Of a stretch of 64,000 bases of DNA, positions 51,316-60,678 are shown in pieces. The notes beneath the pieces were generated by a model. That model made no database searches, had not been told where the DNA came from, and was given only the letters and a program-made list of their open reading frames with translations. The DNA is from CAMTWZ01 sp964412365. GTDB taxonomy: Bacteria > Bacteroidota > Rhodothermia > Balneolales > HLUCCA01. Numbering within the stretch: position 1 is the stretch's first letter; each line of letters begins with the position of its first letter. The translations under genes and the position numbers were made by a program. The stretch is from contig CAYPOI010000002.1 of the NCBI GenBank assembly GCA_964412365.1, positions 14,305 through 78,304 of the forward strand. Reading direction: 5' to 3'.

Positions 51316-53706
51316 TCAGAGTCTGTTGCGTTTGGCGGTCAACCAGGTCGCCCCGGTGGTGAACGCGATGATGGTGATGGAGCTTACCGGCATCAGGATG
51401 GCCGAAACAATGGGTGTCAGCATTCCCTGAACGGCGAAACTGAGTCCCACCACGTTGTATGCGAATGAAAGGAAATAGGCGGCATGCACGACGCTCAACG
51501 AGCGCTTGGAGAACGCCAGGAAGCGGGGCAGGTGCACCAGCTCGGATCCTTTCAGGATGGCGTCGGATGCGGGAGTGAAGGCGTGGATGTCGTCGGTCAC
51601 CGCGATCCCGGCATGCGCGGCGCGGAGCGCCGCGCCATCGTTCAAGCCGTCGCCGATCATGGCGACGGCGGCGTCCGCCCTCATACTCTGCACGATGCGA
51701 AGCTTGTCTTCGGGCGATTGGTCGAACCGCACCGACGCGATAGACGGCAACGCCGCCAATAAAGCCTGCTCTTCACGACTCGTATCGCCGCTCACCACAT
51801 GCATCTCATATCCGTCGCGATGCATCTCGTTCAGCATGGGCGCAAGTCCGTCGCGCACGGTATGCCGGATCTCCGCATGGCCACGGTACTCGCCATTGAA
51901 CGCCACATAGATCACACTGGAGCTGGATGGAGCCTTCGCCGGAAGCTCGTTCACACCACTAGCGGCAAGCCAGGCATGGGAGCCAAGCAACAGATCCTGC
52001 CCGTCGACCCAAGCTCGGATTCCCTTCCCGCTTTCTTCCATGTAGGTGTCGGCTTTGAGGATCGACACCACGTTCAGCCACGTGTTGAACCGCTGACCCA
52101 GCGGATGCGTGGTATTGCGAAGCACCGCGTGGATGCGTTGTTTGTCGACGTCGGAAAGCGGTGCTCCGGAAAAAGTTACTTTTGCTTCCGCGTCGGTGAG
52201 GGTGCCGGTTTTGTCGAAGAGCACGGTGCGGATGCGGGCCAATTGCTCGATCACGAGCGTGTTCTTGGTGTAGAAGAAATGTCGACCCAAATGCCGGCGC
52301 ACCGCGCTGAGTGTGAACGGGGCGGCCATCGCGAGGGCACAAGGACACGCAATGATGAGGACCGACGCGAAGACCATGGGCGCCTTCGCCGCGTCGATCG
52401 TGAACCAGATGGAGGTCGACACGAACGCGATGAGCATGACCACTGCCGTGAAATAGGGACTGATGCGGTCGGCGATCGACATCATCGAGGCACGTCCGGC
52501 TTCCGGCGTGTAATCGCGGTTCCATAACCGCGTGAGGTAGCTTTGCGAGGTGCTTTTGGTGACGATGAGCGTGGCAGCGGTCCCGATCACACGTCCGCCG
52601 GCGTATACCACATCCCCGCGGTGTTTGGCGACAGGAGTGGATTCGCCCGTCACGAAGCTGAAGTCCACGTCACAGCTTTCCGACTCCAAGACACAGTCGC
52701 AGGGTACCAATTCCATGTTCCGGATGAACAGAAGATCACCGGGCTTGAGATGCGCCACAGCAACCGAAACCAACTTGTCGCGCTCCAAACGATGGGCCGC
52801 CAATGGGAAGTAAGCTTCGTAGGTGCGGTTGAAGGAGAGTGCGTCGTAGGTGCGACTCTGAACGGCTTTCCCGATCAGCAGGAAGAAAATGAGTCCTGTG
52901 AACGAATCGAAATACCCCGGACCATGACCCGACAGCACATCAAACAAACTCTGCGCATACAGTGCGATGATGCCTAACGCGATAGGGACATCCAAGGTGA
53001 CATATTTCTGCTTGAGGCTTTGCCAAGCGCCGGTGATGTAATCCGACGCGCTATACAACAACACTGGGAACGATAGCAGGATGTTCAAGGTCACGAAGAC
53101 GTTTTTGAGGGTCTCATCCAACAATTCCGGCGCGAAATACTCAGGCAGGCTGAAGAGCATCACATTCCCGAAGGCGAAGGCCGCGAGCCCGAGCTTCATC
53201 CACTGCCGACGCTTCGGATGATTGCGCTCCGCCTGAAACGACGGATCGGATGCCATCGATAACACCGGCTCATACCCAATCTTGCGCAACAGATGCACGA
53301 CATCCGATAACGGAATCTCCTCATGGCGGAATCGGATGGCCACGACCCGGTTCGGGAAATCGACTCTCGACTGCAGGATGCCGCTGTTCAACCGCGGCAG
53401 ATGTTCCAACAGCCAGATGCAGGAGCTGCAATGAATCGAGGGAATACTGAAGGTGATGAAGGTCTGCGTATCGTCGCGATATTCAACGAGGCGCTGGATC
53501 ACCGTCGGGTCGTTGAGGTAACTCAAATCACTTTGCGAGCGATTCTTCTGCGACACACCCGGCTGAGGCTCCATCACATAATACCCATCCATACCCACCT
53601 CATGCAGCAGGTTGTACACGGTCTGGCAACCGGTGCAACAATACTCCTCATCAGGAGCGCACGGGTCTCCGCAATGGAGACATTCGATTTGAGTGATGGT
53701 GGTCAA
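51316..53706 (-). CDS. ccoI: CcoI copper-translocating P-type ATPase
   Basis: A 796-residue P1B-type ATPase that exports or delivers copper for cbb3 assembly. It has an N-terminal Cys cluster (CLHCGDPC, CCTGC), a heavy-metal-binding domain with SIHCSSCIW, the membrane CPC motif (IACPCALAMAAPF, about 450), the phosphorylation site DKTGTLTD (about 496) and the hinge MIGDGLNDG. The best start is TTG; no ATG lies in frame before an upstream stop codon. It sits first in the oxidase operon after the Rrf2 gene, 44 bases downstream of it. Confidence 0.94.
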   Translation of the reverse strand: MTTITQIECLHCGDPCAPDEEYCCTGCQTVYNLLHEVGMDGYYVMEPQPGVSQKNRSQSDLSYLNDPTVIQRLVEYRDDTQTFITFSIPSIHCSSCIWLLEHLPRLNSGILQSRVDFPNRVVAIRFRHEEIPLSDVVHLLRKIGYEPVLSMASDPSFQAERNHPKRRQWMKLGLAAFAFGNVMLFSLPEYFAPELLDETLKNVFVTLNILLSFPVLLYSASDYITGAWQSLKQKYVTLDVPIALGIIALYAQSLFDVLSGHGPGYFDSFTGLIFFLLIGKAVQSRTYDALSFNRTYEAYFPLAAHRLERDKLVSVAVAHLKPGDLLFIRNMELVPCDCVLESESCDVDFSFVTGESTPVAKHRGDVVYAGGRVIGTAATLIVTKSTSQSYLTRLWNRDYTPEAGRASMMSIADRISPYFTAVVMLIAFVSTSIWFTIDAAKAPMVFASVLIIACPCALAMAAPFTLSAVRRHLGRHFFYTKNTLVIEQLARIRTVLFDKTGTLTDAEAKVTFSGAPLSDVDKQRIHAVLRNTTHPLGQRFNTWLNVVSILKADTYMEESGKGIRAWVDGQDLLLGSHAWLAASGVNELPAKAPSSSSVIYVAFNGEYRGHAEIRHTVRDGLAPMLNEMHRDGYEMHVVSGDTSREEQALLAALPSIASVRFDQSPEDKLRIVQSMRADAAVAMIGDGLNDGAALRAAHAGIAVTDDIHAFTPASDAILKGSELVHLPRFLAFSKRSLSVVHAAYFLSFAYNVVGLSFAVQGMLTPIVSAILMPVSSITIIAFTTGATWLTAKRNRL

Positions 53707-53750
53707 TGAATCAGATAATCAACGTTTGTTATTAGAATTGAGGCCAAAAG

Positions 53751-54194
53751 TCATGCGAACTTCAAGCGCAAATCGAACCATTGGTCGCTCATATTCCGAC
53801 TGGCATCAGCGATGGTGGTGGTTTTCATCCAATCCTGGATCTTGTTTCGATGCGCACTCCAGAAGTGATGGAACGGACAGGGTTCGATGTGGCCGCATCC
53901 GCGGATTCCCAAGAGGCACGATTCGAAAAAAACCTCGCCATCAATAATGCGCACCACCTCATATAAGGTGATGTCGGAGGCGGGTTTGAGCAAAAATACC
54001 CCGCCATTAAGTCCACGCCGCGTTTCGATGATGCCATGCGGCGTGAGTTTGGCCAAGGTCTGAGACAGATACGCAGCGGGACAATGCAGCGGCTTCGCCA
54101 ACTCGGCGGCGGACACGGCTTTACCCTGTTCCAGCCGCGACAACGCGATCAAGGCCGACACCGCATACTGAGATCCGTGAGACAACAACTGCAT
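53751..54194 (-). CDS. Rrf2-family transcriptional regulator with three conserved cysteines
   Basis: A 147-residue winged-helix protein. It begins MQLLSHGSQYAVSALIALSR, the Rrf2 N-terminal helix, followed by the recognition helix PAAYLSQTLAKL and wing GLNGGVFLL. Cysteines 93, 100 and 106 in ESCLLGIRGCGHIEPC form the cluster-binding triplet of NsrR/IscR-type sensors, so it probably holds an iron-sulfur cluster sensitive to oxygen, nitric oxide or iron. It leads the cbb3 locus and likely controls it. A perfect inverted repeat directly precedes its start. Confidence 0.92.
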   Translation of the reverse strand: MQLLSHGSQYAVSALIALSRLEQGKAVSAAELAKPLHCPAAYLSQTLAKLTPHGIIETRRGLNGGVFLLKPASDITLYEVVRIIDGEVFFESCLLGIRGCGHIEPCPFHHFWSAHRNKIQDWMKTTTIADASRNMSDQWFDLRLKFA

Positions 54195-54223
54195 AATCGA
54201 ATATCTATGTTTGGTATTCGATT
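54195..54223. promoter_or_regulatory. candidate Rrf2 operator (perfect inverted repeat)
   Basis: AATCGAATA (54195-54203) and TATTCGATT (54215-54223) are exact reverse complements separated by 11 bases. The element touches the Rrf2 start codon, so bound protein or a hairpin in the mRNA leader could block expression. The 29-bp span is similar to operators of the IscR/NsrR group. Binding is inferred. Confidence 0.6.
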
Positions 54224-54262
54224 TTACGGATAATACCGCCCCGAGTCAAAGGGCGATGTCGT

Positions 54263-55783
54263 TTATTTTATGCTGAGTTTGTACAAATCCGTACGACGGT
54301 CTTTCAGATTGCGCACGCTACCGTGGCTGTGCAGCTCGCGAAGTAGGTCGAGGTCCACATCCACGATCAGGGTCATTTCCGTGTTGGGAGTGGCTTCGGC
54401 TTTAATGCCGTTCGTAGGGAATGAAAAGTCGGACGGAGTGAAGACAGAAGCTTGCGCATACTGCAAATCCATGTTGTTCACTTTCGGCAAGTTGCCCACG
54501 CTTCCGGTCACGGCCACATAGCATTCGTTCTCGATGGCTCGGGCCATGGCGCAACGTTGCACGCGGGTGTATCCGTTTTGGGTATCTGTTTGAAAGGGCA
54601 CAAACAAGATTTGCATGCCTTTGTCGGCCATGAGTCTCGAAAGTTCCGGAAATTCCACATCATAGCAGATGAGGACCCCGATCTTGCCGGAATCTGTTTC
54701 GAACACATTCAGTGAGTTTCCACCCACCATCCCCCAATAACTGACTTCGCTCGGGGTGATGTGGATTTTCTCATAGGTTTCGTGGGATCCGTCGCGGCGG
54801 CACAGATAGCCAACATTATATAAGGTGCCATCCCTCATGTGCGGCATGCTGCCGGTGAGGATGTTCACATTATAGGAAATGGCGAATTCTTTGCATTTGT
54901 CGCGGATCGGTTCGGTATACTCGGCCAGTTTGCGGATGGCTTCGGCTTCAGGGAGATGGTTGTAATCGGCCATCAGAGGCGCGTTGAACAGCTCGGGAAA
55001 CATCACGAAATCGGCCTTGTAGTCGGAGACGGCATCCACAAAGAACTCCATCTGCTCGAAGAGGGCATCGAGATCGTTCAATGGACGCATCATCCATTGC
55101 ACCAATCCGATACGGACTTGCACTTTTTCCGGCTTCAGAAGATGCTCTTCTTTGGCGTGATAGATGTTGTTCCATTCCAGAAGCGTGGCGTACTCTTCGG
55201 AGCCTTTGTCGCCAGGCATGTACTGCTTGAGAACCTTGATCACCCGGAAGTCATTGCTCAATTGGAAGGTCAGAACGGGATCGTAGATCTCCTTCTGAAG
55301 CACTTTCTGGATGTATTCTTTCGGTTTGAGGGTGTCGCTGTACTCGTTGAAGTTGGGGATGCGCCCGCCGAATACGATCGATTTCAAATTCAGCTGCTCA
55401 CAGAGTTCCTTGCGGGCGTCATACAGACGTCGACCTAGACGAAGGCCGCGATAATCGGGATGGATGAACACATCAATGCCGTAGAGCACATCGCCGTTTT
55501 CATCATGCGTGCTGAACGTGAAATTCCCGGTGATCTGCTTGTAGGTATGGTCGTCGCCGAATTGGTCGTAGTCGATGATGATGGACAGCGCGCACCCTAC
55601 CAGCTCATCATCGGCGAAGATCACGAATTGACCTTCAGGGAACACATCCAATAGTTTCTGGATTTGTGGTTCTTTCCAGTGAGAACCCGCCCAATCGTGA
55701 TAGGAGCGGATCATCATGTCTTTCAGTTCGTCGTAGTCGTCGCTCTGCAGGTTACGCAGCTCGATCTTGCCGATATCTTTCAT
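54263..55783 (-). CDS. GNAT acetyltransferase / carbon-nitrogen hydrolase fusion
   Basis: A 506-residue two-domain protein. An N-terminal GNAT domain (about 1-210, with DVFIHPDYRGLRLGRRLYD) is joined to a C-terminal nitrilase-superfamily domain (about 225-495). The catalytic Glu-Lys-Cys are in MFPELFN, ETYEKIHITP and VLICYDVEFPE. This fusion is widespread in bacteria and its substrate is not established; acylated amines or amides are plausible. Its start overlaps the fabF stop (ATGA). Confidence 0.9.
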   Translation of the reverse strand: MKDIGKIELRNLQSDDYDELKDMMIRSYHDWAGSHWKEPQIQKLLDVFPEGQFVIFADDELVGCALSIIIDYDQFGDDHTYKQITGNFTFSTHDENGDVLYGIDVFIHPDYRGLRLGRRLYDARKELCEQLNLKSIVFGGRIPNFNEYSDTLKPKEYIQKVLQKEIYDPVLTFQLSNDFRVIKVLKQYMPGDKGSEEYATLLEWNNIYHAKEEHLLKPEKVQVRIGLVQWMMRPLNDLDALFEQMEFFVDAVSDYKADFVMFPELFNAPLMADYNHLPEAEAIRKLAEYTEPIRDKCKEFAISYNVNILTGSMPHMRDGTLYNVGYLCRRDGSHETYEKIHITPSEVSYWGMVGGNSLNVFETDSGKIGVLICYDVEFPELSRLMADKGMQILFVPFQTDTQNGYTRVQRCAMARAIENECYVAVTGSVGNLPKVNNMDLQYAQASVFTPSDFSFPTNGIKAEATPNTEMTLIVDVDLDLLRELHSHGSVRNLKDRRTDLYKLSIK

Positions 55784-57027
55784 TCAGTAAATTTTTTGAA
55801 GACGACGATCCCATTGTGGCCGCCGAACCCAAATGTGTTGCTCATCGCCACGTTCACCGTTTTCTTGAACGGTTTTTGTGTGACGATGGAGAGTCCGGTT
55901 GGGAGATTGGGATCGATGTCGGTTGTATTGATAGTGGGTGGGATGACACCTTCGCGGATGGCCATGACGCTAGCGATTCCTTCGATGGCGCCAGCGGCTC
56001 CGAGCAGGTGACCCGTTTGTGATTTGGTGCCGCTGATGTGCACATTAGCCGCGTTATCTCCGAACAGTTTCTTAATGGCGATGAGTTCGCTGATGTCGCC
56101 CACCGGTGTGGATGTGGCATGTGCGTTGATGTAGTCCACATCATCAGGTGTGAGGTTCGCATCTTCCAAAGCCAATTTCATGGCGCGGTAAGCACCGTCG
56201 CCTTCCGGATGGGTGGCGGATAGGTGATAGGCATCGGCCGTCATCGCGCCGCCGACCACTTCGCATAAGATGTCCGCACCACGCGCTTTGGCGTGCTCAT
56301 ATTCTTCGAGGATGAGGGCGCCGGCGCCTTCTCCCATCACGAAGCCGTCGCGGTTCACATCCCAAGGACGCGATGCCGAGGCCGGATCGTCATTTCGAGT
56401 GGATAGCGCGCGCATGACGGAGAATCCGCCCATCGCCGCGCCGGTGATGGCGGCTTCGGAGCCTCCGGTCACCACCATTTTGATTTTGCCCCAGCGGATG
56501 TAGTTTAGCGCGTCGACCATCGCCGAATTCGACGAAGCGCATGCGGTGATCACCGTGAAGTTCATGCCTTGCAGGCCGTACTTGATCGAAATCACACCCG
56601 AGGCCATGTTCGGAATGGTGCGGGGGATGTAATAGGGATTGAAACGAGGGGTTCCGTCGCCTTTCACGAATTCACCCACTTGCTCTTCGAAGGTGGTGAA
56701 GCCGCCTTGACCGGTTCCCCAGATCACGCCGATGGTGGTGCGGTCGATCGCTTCCAGATCCACACGTGCGTGCTGAAGCGCTTCGCCAACCGCCACGATG
56801 GCGTACTGCGAAAACGGGTCATATTTCTTGATTTCGCCGCGTTCCATATAGTTCAAGGGATCGAATCCTTTGAGCTCGCAGGCGAACTTCGTTTTGAATT
56901 TTTCCGTGTTGTAACGGGTGATCGGTGCTGCGCCGCTGGTCCCTTCACGAAGGGCGGACCAATACGTTGGCAATGTTAAACCCAAGGGGGTCAATGCCCC
57001 CATCCCGGTGATGACTACGCGTTTCAT
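55780..57027 (-). CDS. fabF: beta-ketoacyl-ACP synthase II
   Basis: A 415-residue thiolase-fold enzyme that elongates acyl-ACP in fatty-acid synthesis. The catalytic Cys-His-His triad is visible in ITACASSNSAM, NAHATSTPVGD and KSQTGHLLGAAG. Length matches FabF. It is divergent from nifJ across a 144-base region and co-transcribed with the GNAT-nitrilase gene. FabF more often neighbours acpP and fabG; here those are absent. Confidence 0.93.
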   Translation of the reverse strand: MKRVVITGMGALTPLGLTLPTYWSALREGTSGAAPITRYNTEKFKTKFACELKGFDPLNYMERGEIKKYDPFSQYAIVAVGEALQHARVDLEAIDRTTIGVIWGTGQGGFTTFEEQVGEFVKGDGTPRFNPYYIPRTIPNMASGVISIKYGLQGMNFTVITACASSNSAMVDALNYIRWGKIKMVVTGGSEAAITGAAMGGFSVMRALSTRNDDPASASRPWDVNRDGFVMGEGAGALILEEYEHAKARGADILCEVVGGAMTADAYHLSATHPEGDGAYRAMKLALEDANLTPDDVDYINAHATSTPVGDISELIAIKKLFGDNAANVHISGTKSQTGHLLGAAGAIEGIASVMAIREGVIPPTINTTDIDPNLPTGLSIVTQKPFKKTVNVAMSNTFGFGGHNGIVVFKKFTE

Positions 57028-57171
57028 GCAAAAGAATTTAGTAGGCAGAAATGACAGTCAAGATACGACCTTAAGTGGTACAAAAACGGGCAACCATCCC
57101 GCAAAAAGTGTGAAGCGCCTTGGAAGCGCTATTCCGAGATTTGGGGCAGACCTTTATCCGGAGCCGTACAT

Positions 57172-60100
57172 ATGAAATCACGTCGTGCACAAACCATGGA
57201 TGGTAATGAAGCGGTTGCTTCTGTCGCCTATCGAACCAATGAGTTCATCGCCATTTATCCCATCACGCCTGCGTCCACAATGGCTGAATGGTGCGATCAA
57301 TGGGCATCCGAAAACAAGCCGAACCTTTGGGGGGATGTCCCTCGCATCGTAGAACTCCAATCCGAAGGCGGCGCTGCCGGAACCTTGCATGGCGCAGTGC
57401 AGAACGGGATGCTCGGCACCACGTTCACGGCTAGCCAAGGGCTGCTTTTGATGATTCCGAATATGTATAAAATGGCAGGGGAGCGGATGCCGGCTGTGAT
57501 TCATGTCGCCGCTAGATCATTGGCCACATCCGCCCTCTCCATCTTTGGTGATCACAGCGATGTGATGTCGGTCCGAGGCACAGGCTTTGGCATGCTGTTC
57601 GCCAAAAGCGTGCAAGAAGCCGCCGACATGGCCCTCATCAGCCAAGTGATTTCCCTCAAATCGACGCTTCCGTTTCTGAATATCCTTGATGGTTTCCGGA
57701 CCTCGCACGAAGTGCACAAGCTCGATCCCATTTCGGATGAGCTGATCACGAAGATGTTGGATCCGGACGATCTGGAGCGCTTCCGCAACCGCGAAATGTC
57801 GCCCGAGCACCCGGTTCTGCGTGGAACCGCGCACAATCCGGATACCTTTTTCCAAATCCGCGAAGCCGTGAATCTCTGGTATGATGCGGCCCCGATCATC
57901 GCCAAAGAGGTGATGGACCAATTCGCATCGATCACCGGACGCGCATATTCCTTGTTTGATTATGAAGGAGCTCCCAATGCGGATCGTCTGATCATCATCA
58001 TGGGTTCCGGTACAGAAACCGTGGCCGATACCGTTGCCTATATGAACAAACAAGGCGAAAACGTGGGCGTGTTGAATGTGCGCTTATTTCGTCCATTTTC
58101 CGCGATGGCCTTGTTGAATGCGATTCCAGCATCGGTTCGATCCATCGCCGTTCTCGATCGCACCAAAGAACCTGGAAGCGCGGGCGAACCCCTGTATCAG
58201 GATGTGGTGACGGCTTGGGACAGTGTTCCCGGCGTGCGCAAGCCTCATGTGATTTCGGGTCGGTACGGACTCTCATCCAAAGAATTCACTCCCGGCATGG
58301 TCAAGGCCATTTACGACGAGCTGAACAAGCCGCAGCCGAAATCCCGCTTCACGATCGGCATCGACGATGACGTGACGCATCTGAGTCTGGATTACGATCC
58401 GACGCTCGATATCGAACCCAAAGACGTGAAACGCGCCATTTTTTGGGGATTGGGAGCGGATGGAACCGTTGGCGCCAACAAGAATTCGATCAAGATCATC
58501 GGTGAGCAGACCGATTTCGATGCGCAAGGCTATTTCGTGTACGATTCCAAGAAATCAGGATCGCGTACTGTGTCGCATCTGCGCTTCGGCATGAAACCCA
58601 TCCGCGCGCCCTATCTCATCAGCAAAGCCGATTTCATCGCGGTGCATCAGTTCGGCTTGCTCGACCGTGTGGATACCCTCGAAACCGCCCAGCCCGGCGC
58701 CACATTCCTGTTGAATTCGCCTTATTCCCGCGAACTGACATGGGAAAAACTGCCTGCGAAGGTCCGGCATCAAATCCGCGAGAAAAAACTGAAATGCCAT
58801 GTGGTCGATGCCTATGCCTTGGCGAAAGAGCTGGGGCTCGGATCGCGTATCAACACCATCATGCAAACGTGCTTCTTCGCGATTTCGGGTGTGCTACCAG
58901 CGGCGGAAGCCATCAAGCATCTGAAATCCGCCACAAAAAAAACGTATGGAAAACGCGGGGATGAGATTGTGCGTCAGAATTTCGAGGCGATCGACCGATC
59001 CATCAGCGCGATGAGCATGCTTCCGATTCCGGATATGGATGTGGTGATGCCGGATGCGGCCATGGCCGATCTATCCGAATTGCCAGAGGAAATCCGCATG
59101 CTCACCATGCCGTTGATGGCCGGACAAGGCGATTCGCTGCCTGTGAGCGCGTTTCCGACCGACGGCACCTGGCCCACCGGCACGGCGAAATACGAGAAGC
59201 GCCAGATCGCGCTCGAACTTCCGGTTTGGAACACGGAAACCTGCATCCAATGTGGGAAATGCGTGATGGCGTGTCCGCATAGCGTCATCCGTGCGAAAGT
59301 ACTAGATGAAGGAGCCAAAAACGCGGCACCGGACGGATTCGGCATCATGCAAGCGAAATGGCGCGAACTCACCGGAATGTATTACACGCTTCAGATTTCG
59401 GCCGATGATTGTACGGGATGCACCCTTTGCGAAGTCGTGTGCCCGGTGAAAGACAAAGCCATCACCATGGTTCCGGCCGAGCAAGAACGCGAGCACGCGG
59501 TTCGGAACTGGGAGTATTTCCAAACCTTGCCGGATGTGACCGATCACGATCATCCGCATGATTTGTCGTTCACGAAAGTGAAAGACGTGCAGCTTCTTCC
59601 ACCTTATTTCGAGTTTCCAGGCGCCTGTGCCGGTTGTGGCGAAACGCCTTACCTCAAGCTCATCACGCAATTGTATGGCGATCGGATGATCGTGGCCAAT
59701 GCGACGGGCTGTTCCAGTATTTATGGTGGAAATTTGCCCACTACTCCATGGTCGAAGGATAAATATGGCCGCGGACCCGCATGGAACAACTCCTTGTTCG
59801 AAGACAATGCCGAATTCGGATTGGGAATGCGGCTCGCTCTCGAAGTGAAGCAGAAACGCGCACGCACCTTGCTCAATGAATTTCGTGCCGATCTTGGAAG
59901 CGAGTTCGTGGATGAAATCATCAACGCAAAACTGGTGACTCAGGCCGATGTCCGGGCCCAGCGTCAACGCATCAGCGACCTCAAACTCCGCATCTCCGAC
60001 AAAGAAGGACTCCGTTGGAAAGACTTGCTCCGCCTAGCGGATGTGTTGGTCGAACCGGTGGTCTGGATCATCGGTGGGGATGGATGGGCGTACGACATCG

Positions 60101-60678
60101 GATATGGCGGACTCGACCATGTGATGGCGGGTCGCAACAACGTGAACATCATGGTGCTCGATACCGAAGTGTATTCGAACACCGGCGGTCAGTCGTCGAA
60201 ATCGACCGGACTCGGAGCCATCGCGAAATTCGCCGCGGGTGGAAAAGACGTTCCGAAGAAGGACCTCTCGAAAATGGCTATGGCCTATGGATATGTCTAT
60301 GTGGCCCGGATTGCGATGGGAGCGGACGAAAACCAAGCGTTGAAAGCCATCCGCGAAGCGGTCGATTACGATGGTCCGTCGATCATCATCGCATATGGAC
60401 CATGCATCGCTCATGGACTGGATATGGCGAATGGTCCGTCGCAACAGGAAAAAGCGGTGAAGAGTGGTTACTGGCCGTTGTTCCGGTATGATCCGCGGTT
60501 GGAGAAAAAAATGCAGATCGATTCGAAGCCACCGAGCATCCCGATCATCGAGTATCTGAAATCCGAGACCCGGTTCAAGCGCCTCATCGATAGCGAAGCC
60601 TCAGCCGAGCATCATGAACTCATCGACGCGGCGCAAGAGTACGTCAATCAGCAGTGGGAGGGATTGGGGAGGATGTGA
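57172..60678 (+). CDS. nifJ: pyruvate:ferredoxin (flavodoxin) oxidoreductase
   Basis: A 1168-residue single-chain enzyme that converts pyruvate and CoA to acetyl-CoA, CO2 and reduced ferredoxin. N-terminal TPP-binding/alpha domains are seen in ITPASTMAEWCDQWA and ELQSEGGAAGTLHGA. Two [4Fe-4S] sites follow: CIQCGKCVMACPHSV and CTGCTLCEVVCP. The C-terminal TPP domain has CAGCGETPYLK, IGGDGWAYDIGYGG and DTEVYSNTGGQSSK. Length matches NifJ-type enzymes. It implies ferredoxin-linked, at least facultatively anaerobic carbon metabolism. Its 3' end overlaps the convergent DinB gene by 35 bases. Confidence 0.96.
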   Translation: MKSRRAQTMDGNEAVASVAYRTNEFIAIYPITPASTMAEWCDQWASENKPNLWGDVPRIVELQSEGGAAGTLHGAVQNGMLGTTFTASQGLLLMIPNMYKMAGERMPAVIHVAARSLATSALSIFGDHSDVMSVRGTGFGMLFAKSVQEAADMALISQVISLKSTLPFLNILDGFRTSHEVHKLDPISDELITKMLDPDDLERFRNREMSPEHPVLRGTAHNPDTFFQIREAVNLWYDAAPIIAKEVMDQFASITGRAYSLFDYEGAPNADRLIIIMGSGTETVADTVAYMNKQGENVGVLNVRLFRPFSAMALLNAIPASVRSIAVLDRTKEPGSAGEPLYQDVVTAWDSVPGVRKPHVISGRYGLSSKEFTPGMVKAIYDELNKPQPKSRFTIGIDDDVTHLSLDYDPTLDIEPKDVKRAIFWGLGADGTVGANKNSIKIIGEQTDFDAQGYFVYDSKKSGSRTVSHLRFGMKPIRAPYLISKADFIAVHQFGLLDRVDTLETAQPGATFLLNSPYSRELTWEKLPAKVRHQIREKKLKCHVVDAYALAKELGLGSRINTIMQTCFFAISGVLPAAEAIKHLKSATKKTYGKRGDEIVRQNFEAIDRSISAMSMLPIPDMDVVMPDAAMADLSELPEEIRMLTMPLMAGQGDSLPVSAFPTDGTWPTGTAKYEKRQIALELPVWNTETCIQCGKCVMACPHSVIRAKVLDEGAKNAAPDGFGIMQAKWRELTGMYYTLQISADDCTGCTLCEVVCPVKDKAITMVPAEQEREHAVRNWEYFQTLPDVTDHDHPHDLSFTKVKDVQLLPPYFEFPGACAGCGETPYLKLITQLYGDRMIVANATGCSSIYGGNLPTTPWSKDKYGRGPAWNNSLFEDNAEFGLGMRLALEVKQKRARTLLNEFRADLGSEFVDEIINAKLVTQADVRAQRQRISDLKLRISDKEGLRWKDLLRLADVLVEPVVWIIGGDGWAYDIGYGGLDHVMAGRNNVNIMVLDTEVYSNTGGQSSKSTGLGAIAKFAAGGKDVPKKDLSKMAMAYGYVYVARIAMGADENQALKAIREAVDYDGPSIIIAYGPCIAHGLDMANGPSQQEKAVKSGYWPLFRYDPRLEKKMQIDSKPPSIPIIEYLKSETRFKRLIDSEASAEHHELIDAAQEYVNQQWEGLGRM

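Noticed and set aside
57105..57125. Weak inverted repeat AGCGC-N7-GCGCT upstream of nifJ
   Set aside because: Only five-base arms; chance occurrence in a region with no other support.
59302..59967. 221-codon minus-strand frame opposite nifJ
   Set aside because: Opposite the ferredoxin-like Cys motifs of nifJ; His- and Arg-rich shadow.
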